A stretch of 64,000 bases of DNA from Raineyella fluvialis (GTDB lineage Bacteria; Actinomycetota; Actinomycetes; Propionibacteriales; Propionibacteriaceae). Of this stretch, positions 1-8,151 are shown piece after piece (within the stretch, counting starts at the first letter, position 1; each line of letters opens with the position of its first letter). The stretch is taken from positions 868,001 to 932,000 of the forward strand of contig NZ_CP045725.1 of assembly GCF_009646095.1 (NCBI RefSeq), in the 5' to 3' direction. The position numbers and the translations under genes were made by a program. Below the pieces are notes generated by a model. The model was given only the letters and a program-made list of their open reading frames with translations, ran no database searches and was not told the DNA's origin.

Positions 1-107
1 CGCTGGCGGACGTCCACCCGGTGAGCTCGACCGCACTGGAAGAGGTGACGGCGATGCGGGACGCGCTGGCGGCCTTCGTTGCCGGCCGCGCACCCCTCGG
101 GGTGTGA
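1..107 (+). CDS. 3' end of an unidentified CDS
   Basis: An open frame enters from the left edge and ends with TGA at 105-107, giving about 34 C-terminal residues with an Ala/Leu-rich helical character ending in APLGV. Too little is present to name a family. It lies on the same strand as, and 63 bases before, the PhnL-like gene, so it may belong to the same operon. Confidence 0.45.
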   Translation, partial: LADVHPVSSTALEEVTAMRDALAAFVAGRAPLGV

Positions 108-170
108 ACGCTCGCCCGCATGCGGTAGCGTCACCCCCGTGTTCGCCCCCCTCGCCCTGCCGAGCCCCTG

Positions 171-815
171 ATGGAGGGGCCGGTCAGTCTGGTGGCCACC
201 GCACTGAACGGTGACCTGCCGGGGGCCGCCACCGTGCGCGACATCGACCTCGAGCTCACCTCGGGTCTGGTCACCGTCGTCACCGCGGCCGAGGAACGGA
301 CGCGGCGCAACCTGCTGCGCCTGATCGCCAGTAGCTGCAGCCTGACGTCGGGGCACCTGGTGTACCGGGGCCCCGAGGGCGAGACCGACCTCGCGGTGGC
401 CTGCGCCCGTGACGTGGTCGCGGTCCGGCGTCGCCGGATCGTCTGCAGCATTCTGCTGCGGGCCGCCCACCCCGCGCTCTCCTGTGCCCACGCCGTGGCC
501 GAGATCGCGCACTGCACGGTCGACGCCGCGGCCGCCGAACTGGCCGCCCTCGGGCATGGCCACGCGGTCGATCTCAAGGCCGGCGACACGCGCGGGTCGG
601 ACCGCAGCGTGCTGGCGATCGCGGCGACGCTGCTCCACCCGGCCCCGATCGTCCTGGTGGACCTGACCAACCACACCACCGTCGAGGTCCGCGAACGGGT
701 CACCGCCCGGGCCCGCCGGGGCGGGGCCGTGCTGGCCGTGACCGACGCGCTGCTCGACGGCCTGCCTGCCGGTGCGCGGACCCGACTCCTGACGGCCGAG
801 GGCCGTCTGCTCTGA
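171..815 (+). CDS. PhnL-like ABC protein lacking ATPase motifs
   Basis: 214 residues. The order of segments follows the PhnL family (C-P lyase-associated ABC proteins): a beta-strand start, SGHLVYRG, a DLA..A..DV.A.RRR stretch, then PIVLVDL where Walker B belongs and a final V.A.RGGAVLAVTD. The Walker A site reads TAAEERTRR (about residues 38-46) and has no GxxGxGKS/T. The ABC signature is replaced by RGSDRSVLA. The Walker B Glu is absent (VDLTN instead of LDEPT) and no H-loop His is evident. It is therefore unlikely to bind or hydrolyse ATP as ordinary ABC subunits do. The family assignment rests on motif order and is inference; a decayed gene or a pseudo-ATPase are both possible. It is followed 7 bases later by a lipoprotein gene. 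Confidence 0.5.
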   Translation: MEGPVSLVATALNGDLPGAATVRDIDLELTSGLVTVVTAAEERTRRNLLRLIASSCSLTSGHLVYRGPEGETDLAVACARDVVAVRRRRIVCSILLRAAHPALSCAHAVAEIAHCTVDAAAAELAALGHGHAVDLKAGDTRGSDRSVLAIAATLLHPAPIVLVDLTNHTTVEVRERVTARARRGGAVLAVTDALLDGLPAGARTRLLTAEGRLL

Positions 816-822
816 GCCCCGG

Positions 823-1260
823 ATGCGACGCCTCTCCCCCGCCATGCTGCTGGTGGCCCTCACCCTGCCGCTGGCCGGTTGCGCCACCGGGTCACAGAGC
901 ATGATGGCCACCCCCAAGCCGCAGACGCCACCCCCGGCGACGATGGTGCACCTGGCCGATCTGCGCACCGGCATGTGTGTCGACGGCGACCGGCTCCCCC
1001 GCGACGGCAAGGTGGCCTACCTCGAGGTGCTCGCCTGCGACCTCGACCACACGGGCGAGGTGTTCGCGGTCCTCGACAACGCCGGCTGCCCCGCCGCCTA
1101 CCAGGCGTACGTGGGGGCCGGTTCGGACCACAGCACCAACCAGATCCGGGTGCTCACCGCCTCCGCGGACGCCTGGGACCGGGCTGGCAGCCCACCGACG
1201 GTGTGTGTGGCGGTCGCGCCGACGCCGATCACCGGCTCCTTGCGGGGCACCGGCCGCTAG
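823..1260 (+). CDS. Small secreted lipoprotein, septum-formation-like domain
   Basis: 145 residues with a signal peptide and lipobox LAGC (lipidated Cys20), so it should be anchored on the outer face of the membrane. The mature part starts with a Pro/Thr-rich linker, followed by a compact domain: DLRTGMCVD, then LACDLDHTGEVFAV, then GCPAAYQAYVG. This resembles the 'septum formation' domain common in actinobacterial lipoproteins, with Cys residues likely paired. Its stop codon overlaps the stop of the convergent amidohydrolase gene. The precise function is unknown. Confidence 0.7.
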   Translation: MRRLSPAMLLVALTLPLAGCATGSQSMMATPKPQTPPPATMVHLADLRTGMCVDGDRLPRDGKVAYLEVLACDLDHTGEVFAVLDNAGCPAAYQAYVGAGSDHSTNQIRVLTASADAWDRAGSPPTVCVAVAPTPITGSLRGTGR

Positions 1261-2269
1261 GGATTGATCCGCAGCAGCGCGGTGGCCGTCACCCCGATGA
1301 TCATCTCCTGCACCGGGCCGAACTGGCAGGCCTCCACGACACCGATCGGATCCTCGTCACCCATCGGCGCGGGGTAGTCGCTGCCCATCAGCACCCGGGC
1401 CGGTCCGGCGAACTCGACCAACTGCTGGAGTGCGAGGGTGTCGAAGGTCGCGGTGTCGTAGTAGAGCCGGCGCAGCTGGTCGAGGGCGAGTGGCGCAGGG
1501 CCGGCCCCTCGCCGAGCCGCTCCCACCCCCGCTGCATCATGCCGCGCACCGCGGGCAGGGCGCCGCCCCCGTACGTCAGGCAGAGGGGGAAGTCGTACGT
1601 CTCCAGGGTGCCGGCGCGCAGCAGCCCGGCGACGGCGAGCGCGATGTCCACCGCCGCCGTCACCGACCCGGCCCACGGCTCGCCGCTGTCCCCCAGGTCG
1701 CCCGGCCCGCCCACCGGATGCAGCAGGGCGAAGACCCTGCGCTCGGCCAGCACCTGCCACAGCGGGGTGTGCACGGGATCGGTGAGGTCGCGCCCGGCAC
1801 CGTGCGTGCCGAGGGAGACGCCCGCCATCCCGAGTTCGTCGAGGCAGTAGCGCACCTCCTCGGCGGCCTCCGGCAGGCCGACCGGCACCGTCGCGAGCGC
1901 GACGAGGTGGTCGGGAGCCTCGGCCACGAAGGCGGCCAGCGCCTCGTTGCTGCGACGTGTCAGTTCCAGGACCAAGGCGGTGTCGCCGGACGCCGCGGCG
2001 CGCAGATGGGGCGAGACCGCGACGGCCTGCACCTCCACGCCCGCCTCGTCCATCGCCGCCAAGCGCGGCCCGACGTCGTACGCCGGCGCCGGACAGCTCA
2101 GCGTGGTGCGCGTCGACCCACCGGTCAGGACCGGGTCGAGGTCGACGACGCCGTCGGCCAGACCGGCGAGGTCAGCCAGCCCCCGCTCCGCCAACCAGCC
2201 CAGGAGTGGCCTCGGCATGGCGTGGGTATGGACGTCGACCTGGCGAAGTGCTGGGTAGCCCGGGCTCAT
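1257..2269 (-). CDS. Amidohydrolase-2 family hydrolase/decarboxylase (frame break)
   Basis: About 337 residues once one frame break near 1490-1500 is closed. N-terminal VDVHTHAMP is the metal-binding HxH of the amidohydrolase superfamily (ACMSD/TIM-barrel type). The C-terminal part in the other frame carries RVLMGSDYPAP, the conserved Asp metal ligand. Both halves are typical of the same family. The break sits where CAC-TC would read CAC-CTC if one C were restored, so a base-calling deletion is more likely than true decay. The substrate is unknown; members decarboxylate or hydrolyse small carboxylates. It is monocistronic, and its end overlaps the lipoprotein stop. Confidence 0.75.
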
Positions 2270-2314
2270 GTACCCACGGTAGGACTCCGGCCCGGTTCCG
2301 GCAGGCGTTCGCGC

Positions 2315-2941
2315 TCAGCCGCGGATGCGCCCTGCGGCCCGGACGACCAAGTCGGCGGCCCCGTCGGTCCCCAGCGTGGTGGTGTTGACGATGAGGTCCC
2401 AGTAGTCGGTGCCCCGCGGGTCCCAGCGGTTGAACCGATCGGCCATCTCCACGCGGACCCGGTCCTCGCGCTCCTGACGACGGCGGGCCCGCTCCGTACC
2501 GATCCCACGGTCGGCCGCCGCACGGGCGACCCGTTCCTCCACCGGTCCGACGAACTTGACGTGCAGGGTGTTCGGCCGGCCGGCGAGGATCTTCGTCGCG
2601 TCGTGGCCGAGGATGATGCCCCCCTGAGCCGCCATGGACAGCACCAGCGCCCGGTTGTCCGCAACCAGTTGCTCGAAGCCCTCCCGCTCGTTGACGTCGG
2701 CCGCCTTGGCGGCGCTCAGGCCGGAGGGGACGGCACCGAGGACCGCGGCGAGACGGTCCAGGAAACCGCCGTTGCGCTCCTCGGCCTCCTCCTGGGCCTC
2801 GAGGTCCTCCGAGGAGAACGCCTGCCCGGTCACGGGCAGCGACAGTTGCCGGCCGACCCGGTCGGCCACGTCGGTCATTCCGGAGCCGTACTGCTCCCAC
2901 ATGGTGATCACCAGGGCGGCGGGAACCTGATCGGGGGACAT
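2315..2941 (-). CDS. Cytidylate-kinase-like family protein
   Basis: 208 residues of the cytidylate_kin2 type: an N-terminal ALVITMWEQYGSGMTDVADRVG occupies the place of the P-loop, and GGIILGHDATKIL and VKFVGPVEERVAR follow, as in family members of other bacteria. The canonical GxxGxGKS is weak (YGSGMTDV), so NMP-kinase activity is uncertain. The ATG at 2941 was chosen because AGGAAGG lies about 6 bases upstream; upstream extensions lack this. It is a single gene between the amidohydrolase and the divergent leader-peptide unit. Confidence 0.65.
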   Translation of the reverse strand: MSPDQVPAALVITMWEQYGSGMTDVADRVGRQLSLPVTGQAFSSEDLEAQEEAEERNGGFLDRLAAVLGAVPSGLSAAKAADVNEREGFEQLVADNRALVLSMAAQGGIILGHDATKILAGRPNTLHVKFVGPVEERVARAAADRGIGTERARRRQEREDRVRVEMADRFNRWDPRGTDYWDLIVNTTTLGTDGAADLVVRAAGRIRG

Positions 2942-3081
2942 GGCCGGCCTTCCTCTCGCGCGGATGGTCCCACAGTAGGCCCGGAGGACGACGGCCGCAC
3001 CCACCCCAGCCATCAACAATCTTGAATGCTGATGAAAGTTCCTCTAATGTCGTCCCTGCAAGCATCCTCTTGAGGAGTCCC

Positions 3082-3174
3082 ATGCAGCACATCGCCCCAG
3101 CCCCGCACCCCGTCGCCGCCATCGCGGCGATGTCGTGTCGCGCGTGCCGGTGTGGGCGAATGCTGTCGCGCTGA
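3082..3174 (+). CDS. Cys-rich putative attenuation leader peptide
   Basis: A 30-codon frame with GAGGAG four bases before ATG. It begins MQHIAPAPHPVAA and ends MSCRACRCGRMLSR, with three Cys codons in CRACRC close to the stop. It lies 83 bases upstream of the oxygenase gene and resembles a second frame at 34789 ahead of metQNI (shared HPVA, AM.C.RA and RML(S/T)R at the end). Clustered Cys codons just before the stop are what cysteine-responsive attenuation frames of actinobacteria (known in mycobacterial sulfur genes) show. Function as a cysteine sensor is inference; translation is supported by the ribosome site and the paralogue. Confidence 0.6.
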   Translation: MQHIAPAPHPVAAIAAMSCRACRCGRMLSR

Positions 3175-3257
3175 GCCTGTCGGCCCCAGCGCCCGACGCC
3201 TCGGCGCGTCCCCGGACGATCCCCTTTCCGCTCTGCTTGTCCCCAGGAGTTCCTGTC

Positions 3258-4142
3258 ATGTCTCTGTCCACCCTCACGCCCTCCGGCACCCGGCAGCTGC
3301 CGCTCCTCGACCTCGGCCGGCTGCATCCCACCGACCTGCGTTCGGTCGTCCGCGACACCGGCGCCTTCTACCTCACCGGCCACGGCATCCGTCCCGACAT
3401 CCCCGGTCAGCTGCTCGACCTCTCCCGGCTCTTCTTCGCCCTGCCGACCGAGGACAAGGCGGAGGTGGACACCGTGCGCTCCGAGCAGTTCCGTGGTTGG
3501 ACCAGTTTCGGCATCGGCGAAGCCGAGGGCTGGCGCGAACAATTCGACCTCGGCGCCGAACTGCCGGCGATACCGGCCGAGCGGCGCTCCGGGCCCGGCG
3601 ACTCCCTCGTCGGCCCCAACCAGTGGCCCGCCCGCCTGCCCGCCCTGCGGGATCGGGCCCTGTGGTTCCAGGACCGCGCGACGGAGGTCGCCCGGGCGGT
3701 CCTGCGCCAACTCGCCGTCGCTCTCGAACTGGATCCCGAGACCTTCGACCGGAACTTCGCCGGAGACCCTGCGACCTGGACCTCGGTGGCCCGCGAGCTC
3801 GGCGGGGACGGCGTCGCCACCCACCCGATCTCCTCGCACACCGACGCCGGGGTCCTCACCCTGCGGTGGATCGACTCCTGGAGCGAGGCCGCCGACCAGA
3901 CACTCGTGGACCACCGGTGGATCCCGGCCGACCGAGTGCCGGGCGCCTTCCTCGTCACCGTCGGCGACGTGCTGGAGGACCTCACCGACGGATACCTGCG
4001 CGCGGCGCCCCATCGACTGTTGCCGGCGAGCCGGGAACGCGTCACGCTCACGTACACCTTCGACGCGCCCTACGGGGTGGTGCCCCAACCGCTGGACCTG
4101 GCCCACCTGACCGCCGGGGAGTGGTGGCCAGTGGCGGCCTGA
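3258..4142 (+). CDS. Isopenicillin N synthase-family 2OG/Fe(II) oxygenase
   Basis: 294 residues, cytosolic. N-terminal DIOX_N features are GAFYLTGHGI and the region around WTSFGIGEAEGWREQFDLG. The double-stranded beta-helix contains the facial triad: HTD in ISSHTDAGVLTL (about residues 197-199) and the distal His in RAAPHRLLP, followed by the Arg-x-(S/T) 2-oxoglutarate site RVTLTYTF. The ATG at 3258 has CCAGGAG upstream; the frame extends further upstream but without a ribosome site and into the leader. It is transcribed behind the Cys leader and 38 bases before the ferredoxin-reductase gene, so it may act with that reductase. The substrate is unknown; the leader suggests a sulfur compound. 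Confidence 0.8.
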   Translation: MSLSTLTPSGTRQLPLLDLGRLHPTDLRSVVRDTGAFYLTGHGIRPDIPGQLLDLSRLFFALPTEDKAEVDTVRSEQFRGWTSFGIGEAEGWREQFDLGAELPAIPAERRSGPGDSLVGPNQWPARLPALRDRALWFQDRATEVARAVLRQLAVALELDPETFDRNFAGDPATWTSVARELGGDGVATHPISSHTDAGVLTLRWIDSWSEAADQTLVDHRWIPADRVPGAFLVTVGDVLEDLTDGYLRAAPHRLLPASRERVTLTYTFDAPYGVVPQPLDLAHLTAGEWWPVAA

Positions 4143-4180
4143 CGGACTAGGCTCGGCGCCACCCTGACAAAGGAGCTGGC

Positions 4181-5574
4181 ATGGTGGAGGCACTGCCGTA
4201 CCGCGTCGCCATCGTCGGGGCGGGACCGGCCGGTCTCTTCGCCGCCCAGCACCTCGTCACCCAGCAGCAAGCGCCCGTGCTGGTCGACCTGTTCGACCGG
4301 TTGCCCACCCCGTTCGGGCTGCTCCGGTACGGGGTGGCGCCGGACCACACCAGCATCCGCTCCGTCGCCCAGGCCCTGGCGCACACCTTCGACTCCGCCC
4401 GGGTCCGGTTCCTCGGCACCGTCGACCTGGGGCGCGACATCAGCCGGCGCGAACTCGTCGAGGCGTACGACGCCGTCATCTATGCGGTGGGCGCCTCGGG
4501 TGATCTGATGATGGGCGTGCCCGGAGAGGACCTGCCCGGCAGCGGCTCGGCCCGGCAGTTCGTCGCCTGGTACGGCGGACATCCCGACGCCCAACCGCAG
4601 TCGCTGCGGGGCGTACGCTCCGTCGCCTGCGTCGGGGTGGGCAACGTGGCGGTCGACGTGGCCCGGATCCTCGCCAAGGACCCCGCCACCCTCGCCGGCA
4701 CTGACATGCCGGAGGCCGTCCTGGCCGAGTTGGCCCGCTCGCAGGTGACCGACATCTGGATCATCGGCCGTCGCGGCCCGCAATTCGCCAGCTACACCAC
4801 CAAGGAGTTGCGCGAACTGCTCGCCACGCCGGGGCTGGCGGTGCGTGTCGGGGAAGGCGCGTTCGACGGGATCGAGGAGGACTCCCTGGACCGCCGGACG
4901 GCGGCCAACATCGCTGCCCTGCGCGAGGCCGCCGAGAGGCCCGACCCGGCCGAGGTCCGCCGTCGGCTGCACTTCCTGTTCTGGCACCGTCCGATCGCCC
5001 TGCATGGCACCGACCACGTGGAGACCCTCGAACTGGCCCGGACGAGGCTCGACCCGAACGGTGAGGTGGTGGCCACCGGCGAGGTCGCGACGATACCCGC
5101 GGACCTGGTGCTGCGCTCCATCGGCTACCGGAGCATCCGACTGCCCGGGGTGCCCTTCGACGAGAAGCGCGGTGTGGTGCCCAACCGCGAGGGCCGGGTC
5201 CTGGCCGCCTCCGGCGAGGTGATGCCCGGGGAGTACGTCACCGGCTGGATCAAGCGTGGACCGATCGGTGTCATCGGCACGAACAAGTCCGATGCGGCCG
5301 AGACGGTGGGGCACCTGCTGGAGGACCTGGGCCGGCACCGCGCCATCCGGGCGACCCACTACCGGACCTCCGCCTGCAGGGCGTGCACCCGACAACGTAC
5401 GACGACTGGCTGGCCATCGACGCCGCGGAACTGGCTCGCGGGGAAGCGCTCGGCCGCGCCCGGGTGAAGATCAGCGCGTGGGCGGACCTGATGCGCCTGT
5501 GCCGGGACGGACGGACCGATCTCGTGCCACCGTACGAAAAGACCGACTCACCCTCGACCCACACTTTGTACTAA
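4181..5574 (+). CDS. fprA: FprA-type ferredoxin/adrenodoxin NADP reductase (frame break)
   Basis: About 464 residues after closing one break near 5365. FAD site VAIVGAGPAGLFAA (residues 8-21), PFGLLRYGVAPDH substrate/FAD loop, NADP site CVGVGNVAVDVARIL, and the C-terminal GWIKRGPIGVIGTNK all match the adrenodoxin-reductase-like family, which passes electrons from NADPH to ferredoxin. The C-terminal 63 residues (HPTTYDDWLAID onward, ending at TAA 5572-5574) lie in another frame. Restoring a G (TACCGGGAC) joins them, so the gene is probably intact. AAGGAG precedes the ATG. It follows the oxygenase directly. Confidence 0.85.
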
Positions 5575-5670
5575 CATATTGATCGCAGGTAAACGAAGAG
5601 CACAGCGACCGTGCTGAACCACCACGGTCGCTGGTTCAGGACGGTCACCTCAAATGACAGGAGAAATGTC

Positions 5671-5889
5671 ATGTCGACCGTCACCACTCACCTCACCGCC
5701 CGCCGCAGCGCCGAGCTGAACCAGCTCGCCACCACCGGGCTGCCCGTCGGCCTGATCGCCCTGCTGCTGGTCTGTGCCGCCCTCGTCGTCGGCGGTGTCG
5801 CCCTCACCACCCCGCTGGTGGCCATCGCGGCCGGCCTGATCGCCTGCGCCGTGACCACCGCGCACGCCTTCTCCCTGCTGACCCGCTGA
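5671..5889 (+). CDS. Small two-helix membrane protein
   Basis: 72 residues: a polar N-terminus with TTHLTARRSAELNQ, then two hydrophobic segments (about residues 26-46 and 49-68) separated by a short turn. The ATG at 5671 was chosen for AGGAG nine bases upstream. No family is recognised. It is convergent with the alcohol dehydrogenase gene; the GC-rich GCCCGCCCGTGGGCGGGC just after its stop can form a hairpin and may end both transcripts. Confidence 0.55.
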   Translation: MSTVTTHLTARRSAELNQLATTGLPVGLIALLLVCAALVVGGVALTTPLVAIAAGLIACAVTTAHAFSLLTR

Positions 5890-5912
5890 GCCCGCCCGTG
5901 GGCGGGCCCAGC
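5890..5912. terminator. Possible bidirectional terminator hairpin
   Basis: GCCCGCCCGTGGGCGGGC directly after the small membrane protein stop forms a tight stem-loop between two convergent genes. It has no clear T-tract, so termination is inferred from position and structure only. Confidence 0.45.
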
Positions 5913-5917
5913 GACGG

Positions 5918-7054
5918 TCACAGCGACATGTCGACGACGGCCCGCCCACGGATCTCTCCGCGGCGCAGCGCCGCATACCCGTCGGCGACCTGCTCCAGGG
6001 GGTAGCGGCGGCTGACCAGACCGCGGTAGTCGACGACTCCCGCCGCCGCCAGCCGGACAACCTCGGGCAGGTCCTGGCGGGTCCGCGCGCCGTACGAGCC
6101 GAGAATCGACTGGGACCGGCGAACGGTCCGGTTGATCTCCACCGGCGCGGTCTGCACCCCGGCGCCCAGACCGATCGGCACCATCCGGCCGCCGTCGGCG
6201 AGCACGTCGAGGGCAGTGGTCCAGGTCTGCGGACGGCCCAGCGCCTCGAAGGCGACATCGACCCCACGCCCGCCGGTGACGGCGAAGACCTCGGCGCGGA
6301 CGTCGGCCGAGGTGGCCGAGTTCACCGTATGGGTGGCACCCAGGGCCCGGGCGTCCGCCAACTTCTCGTCGGACACGTCGATCGCGACGATCTGGCGCGC
6401 CCCGAAGGACTTCGCGATCGGGATGATCGTCGAGCCGACACCACCGGTGGCCACCACGGCCACGGTCTCGCCGCTGCGCAGGTCGGCGCCGCGACGGACC
6501 GCCCCGTACGCCGTCATCGCGGCGCAGCCGAGGATCGCCCCGGACACCACGTCGAAGTCGTCCGGCACCGGGGTGACCGATGTCGACGGGATGACCGCGT
6601 ACTCGGCGAGGCCACCCATCGAGTACATCGCGATGGGATCACCATCGAGGGTCGCCAGCCGGGTGGTGCCGTCGTAGAGCCGGCCCTGGAGGCGGTTGAG
6701 CTCGAAGAACGGTCCGCACAGGTCGTCGCGCCCCGCGGCGCACGCATCGCACTGACCACACGGCATCAGGAACGCCCCTGCGACCTGCTGCCCGACAGCC
6801 AGCCCGGTGTGCTCGTTGCCCGGGCCGACCTCGACGATCTGCCCCGACACCTCGTGCCCGACGACCGCGGGCAGCGGGAAGGCGATCGCCCCGCCCAGCA
6901 CGTGGAGGTCGGAGTGGCACAGACCGCAGGCCGCGACCTTGATCAGCACCTCTCCGGCCTTCGGGTGGGGGGTCCGGATCTCCTCGATCCGGAGTCCCTC
7001 CGCCGGGTCACGGAGGACCGCGGCCCTCATGGTGGACGGGATTTGTGCAGACAT
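5918..7054 (-). CDS. Zinc-dependent alcohol dehydrogenase (MDR family)
   Basis: 378 residues. Catalytic zinc site CGLCHSDLH and GHEVSG, structural zinc cluster CGQCDACAAGRDDLC, and a Rossmann NAD(P) site VVATGGVGSTIIPIAKSFG are all intact, so it should oxidise an alcohol or reduce an aldehyde with NAD(P). It is transcribed away from the LacI/iolT unit. Its upstream region holds a CTTTGT-N4-ACAAAG palindrome of the type found before iolC, suggesting it belongs to the same cyclitol regulon. The substrate is unknown. Confidence 0.85.
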   Translation of the reverse strand: MSAQIPSTMRAAVLRDPAEGLRIEEIRTPHPKAGEVLIKVAACGLCHSDLHVLGGAIAFPLPAVVGHEVSGQIVEVGPGNEHTGLAVGQQVAGAFLMPCGQCDACAAGRDDLCGPFFELNRLQGRLYDGTTRLATLDGDPIAMYSMGGLAEYAVIPSTSVTPVPDDFDVVSGAILGCAAMTAYGAVRRGADLRSGETVAVVATGGVGSTIIPIAKSFGARQIVAIDVSDEKLADARALGATHTVNSATSADVRAEVFAVTGGRGVDVAFEALGRPQTWTTALDVLADGGRMVPIGLGAGVQTAPVEINRTVRRSQSILGSYGARTRQDLPEVVRLAAAGVVDYRGLVSRRYPLEQVADGYAALRRGEIRGRAVVDMSL

Positions 7055-7057
7055 TTT

Positions 7058-7112
7058 AGAACCCTTCGTTGGAGTCTTCGCGCTACCAGACTACCGACAG
7101 AACCTTTCGTTG
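7058..7112. repeat. Direct repeat in the dehydrogenase promoter
   Basis: AGAACCCTTCGTTG (7058-7071) recurs as AGAACCTTTCGTTG (7099-7112), 41 bases apart, both between the dehydrogenase start and the palindrome at 7119. The spacing is about four helical turns, compatible with a regulator binding to one face; the regulator is unknown. Confidence 0.4.
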
Positions 7113-7118
7113 TGAAGT

Positions 7119-7134
7119 CTTTGTTAGGACAAAG
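7119..7134. promoter_or_regulatory. Predicted IolR-type operator
   Basis: CTTTGTTAGGACAAAG: perfect six-base arms around TAGG. The reverse strand reads TGTCCTAACA, which fits the KGWCHTRACA motif described for corynebacterial IolR. It is located about 65 bases upstream of the alcohol dehydrogenase start. The same arms occur at 27376, beside iolC and the GntR gene. Confidence 0.6.
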
Positions 7135-7156
7135 TATCGGTAAGGGGGTTGGGCTG

Positions 7157-8151
7157 CTAGGAGGAGCTTCGTACGGACAGGTGGGGGTCGACCAGCCATT
7201 CGCGACCGCGCCGACCGGACTCACCGCCGCTCGCGGTGACCTCCCCCAGCGCCAGCATCGCCAGCCGGGCGAGTCGGGGGAATCCTGGGACACCGAGGTG
7301 ATGTCGAACTCGGGGCGACGGGCGAGGTGCGTGTCGTCGAAGCCGACGACGCCGACGTCCGTGCCGGGGACCAGACCCATCGCCCGGACCGCGGTCAGGG
7401 CGTCGATGGCGACCAGGTCGTTGTGCGCGGCGACCGCCAGCCTGGCCCCGGGGTGCAGGTGGTCCAGCAGGGCGGCGGAGATGGCCGCATCCCCGTCGAT
7501 GGCCACCGCGTCGAACGGCAACCCGACGGCCGCGGCGGCCCGGGACAGGGCGACCTGACGGCGCTGGATCCACACCTCTCCGGGGCCCTTGCGCTCGGAG
7601 AGGGAGATGAGCGAAGTCCAGCCACGTTCGCGGACATGGTCGACGATCAGGCGGGCCGCCGCGTCCTCGTCCACGTGGACGGAGTCCAGCGAACGCCACG
7701 GACCATCGGCGCCGATCAGCACCAGGGGCATCAGCTCCCCCGCCCGTTCCAATCCCTCCGGCGGCTGGACTGGCGACACCATCACCACGCCAGCGACCCG
7801 CAACTCATGGAAGCGCCGCAGGATCGTCAACTCCCGGCCGACGTCGTCCGAGGCGGTCGCCACCAGGGACACCAACCCCCGGCTCTCGGCCTCGTCCTGC
7901 AGGGCGCTGACGATGCCCTCGAGGAACGGGTTGCGCAGGTCGGGCAGCACGACGCCCAGCACGCGGGAGCGCCGGGCGGCCAACGAGGCGGCGCCGAGGT
8001 CGCGGGTGTAGCCGAGTTCGCGCGCCACGCGGAGGATCCGTTCCCGGGTCTCCTCCGCCACGGCGGGCGAACCGGAGAGGGCCATGGAGACCAGGCCGCG
8101 CGAGACGCCGACCGCTCGCGCCACGTCACTCTGCGTCGGATTGCGGGCCAT
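7157..8151 (-). CDS. LacI-family repressor (frame break near C-terminus)
   Basis: About 331 residues after closing one break near 7275-7280. N-terminal helix-turn-helix TQSDVARAVGVSRGLVSMALSGS and the hinge GYTRDLGAASLA are typical LacI; the periplasmic-binding-like effector domain ends VDPHLSVRSSS at 7157 in the second frame. The break is a run of five C where six would restore SQDSPRLARLAML. Its ATG overlaps the stop of the upstream transporter (TGATG), so the two are translationally coupled, and it probably controls sugar/cyclitol uptake in response to a transported ligand. Confidence 0.85.
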
